Origin: an uncultured Poribacteria bacterium
GTDB taxonomy: Bacteria > Poribacteria > WGA-4E > WGA-3G
Length of the DNA stretch: 64,000 nucleotides
Reading direction: 5' to 3'
Assembly: GCA_951828385.1 (NCBI GenBank)
Contig: OX639973.1
Span: forward strand, 5,509,200-5,573,199
Below are positions 63,119-64,000 of the stretch, piece after piece (positions within the stretch are counted from its first letter, which is position 1; every line of letters begins with the position of its first letter). A program made the position numbers and the translations under genes. The notes beneath the pieces were generated by a model, which saw nothing but the letters and a program-made list of their open reading frames with translations, was not told where the DNA came from and ran no database searches.

Positions 63119-64000
63119 ATGCTACGCCACTACCAAAACTCGCCCCGTAGCAAGCGAAATTTCAAGGCTAAACGAAAAAAATCTGGACCTTGGTGGACAA
63201 ACACGCGCATCTACTCTGTTGCTGAGGATCAACAGGAACAGATAACGGAAACACCATCTGGCGTAAACTCTGGGCGAATGGACAGAGGATTAATAGCTTT
63301 CACCCTCTGCCTCATTGCTATCGGCATTTTGATGGTATACAGTTCAAGCCATCTCCTTTCCTCAAGGCACTATGACGGCTATAGTTACCGTTACTTGCAA
63401 ATACACATCATCGCATGTACAATCGGTTTAGTTGGTATGTTCATGACTGCCTATGTACCCTATAGATTTTATGCGAAGTACGCGAACCTCCTTTTGATTC
63501 TCTCTTTTATCGGGTTATTATTGGTTTTCGTGCCAAGTTTAAGTGTGAGTGTGCAAGGTGCAGAAGGCGGCAGATTTAAACGCTGGATCAACATAGGGTT
63601 GCCTATCAATTTTCAACCTGTTGAATTCGCAAAAATAGCTTTGGTTATTCATGTGGCGAATTTCATAAGCCGCAACCCAGAACGTATTAGAAGTCTCTTT
63701 AATGGCGTGCTTCCGAATATTTTAATTGTAACCGCCGCTTTCGGCCTTGTGGTCAGTCAACCAGATTTTGGGTCGGCATTTTTATTAGCACTCACCGTCT
63801 GTATCGTACTGTTTCTCGGTGGCATGCGGATATGGCATGTATTGATGCTTGCTGGTGCCGGAGGCGGGCTTCTCAGTTTAATCGTCATTCGGGATTCTTA
63901 TAAGTTAAAGCGGATCATGGACTATCTCGCGATGTTGAAGTCGCCGGATGCAGCGAATTATCACTTAACGCGTTCGCTGGATGCTCTTGAAGGCGGTGGA
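63119..64000 (+). CDS. ftsW: SEDS peptidoglycan glycosyltransferase (3' end outside window)
   Basis: First 294 codons. A basic cytoplasmic extension of about 60 residues (MLRHYQNSPRSKRNFKAKRK) precedes TM1 (LIAFTLCLIAIGILMVYSSS). Family motifs: GGRFKRWINIGLPINFQPVEFAK and VVSQPDFGSAFLLAL. Glycan polymerase paired with FtsI. Start with GGAAGGA upstream. Confidence 0.95.
   Translation, partial: MLRHYQNSPRSKRNFKAKRKKSGPWWTNTRIYSVAEDQQEQITETPSGVNSGRMDRGLIAFTLCLIAIGILMVYSSSHLLSSRHYDGYSYRYLQIHIIACTIGLVGMFMTAYVPYRFYAKYANLLLILSFIGLLLVFVPSLSVSVQGAEGGRFKRWINIGLPINFQPVEFAKIALVIHVANFISRNPERIRSLFNGVLPNILIVTAAFGLVVSQPDFGSAFLLALTVCIVLFLGGMRIWHVLMLAGAGGGLLSLIVIRDSYKLKRIMDYLAMLKSPDAANYHLTRSLDALEGGG

Noticed and set aside
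1-64000. CRISPR arrays and tRNA genes
   Set aside because: No regularly spaced identical repeats with unique spacers and no convincing T-arm/acceptor combination were noticed on either strand by eye.

Overview
The window most resembles Candidatus Poribacteria or a close relative (inference from gene content; no search was possible). Pointers are clustered ECF sigma factors, a phytanoyl-CoA dioxygenase-type oxygenase, CBM9/DUF5916 outer-membrane proteins, a WD40-cohesin-dockerin protein with a sorting-like C-terminus, paired ABC-2 permeases, and many palindromic or GATAACTGA-type intergenic repeats. MurE carries the DNPR motif typical of meso-diaminopimelate ligases and several proteins have outer-membrane features, so the cell is probably diderm.

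Layout. 1-2082 (minus): start of an ATP synthase Fo operon, atpZ-atpI-atpB-atpE, behind a near-consensus promoter. 2137-8472 (minus): a secreted glycosidase-like protein, a CBM9/DUF5916 barrel protein and an S9 peptidase. 8775-18311 (minus): two striking ORFs, each an ECF sigma domain continuous in frame with a housekeeping domain (truncated FtsZ; full-length DnaN clamp), around ABC permeases, an ABC exporter with an internal deletion, a MacB-like permease and a PhyH oxygenase. 18603-30373 (minus): a second CBM9/DUF5916 protein, then a probable seven-gene operon of ECF sigma, zinc-binding anti-sigma, DUF4252/DUF5694-like protein, two ABC-2 permeases and a heterodimeric ABC exporter. The same ECF-type promoter (GTAGTA, exactly 17 bp, GTT on the plus strand) lies before this operon and before both CBM9/DUF5916 genes.

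30516-38371: a dehydrogenase facing HpcH/HpaI and RraA aldolase-like genes, then tyrS and B12-dependent nrdJ. 38476-39434: an intact TIR-like (Cap12-type) protein followed by relics of a second TIR protein and of a DNA methyltransferase, an eroded defence island. 39668-40020: RNase P RNA. 40367-43465: an ECF sigma gene whose end runs into a 0.66-kb ORF-less element. That element has matching end hairpins, a three-way junction, a consensus promoter, a structured RNA at its +1 and an IS200/IS605-like right end. Broken ABC-2 permeases follow.

43523-50571 (minus): a terpenoid-cyclase-fold protein, hydantoinase B, a MITE-like element, an HTH-nuclease, an Rpn-type nuclease and the WD40-cohesin-dockerin protein. 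50785-64000 (plus): an oxidoreductase and then a division and cell wall cluster rsmH-ftsL-ftsI-murE-hydrolase-murF-ddl-mraY-murD-ftsW, in which murF has an N-terminal membrane domain. All functions are read from sequence motifs only.
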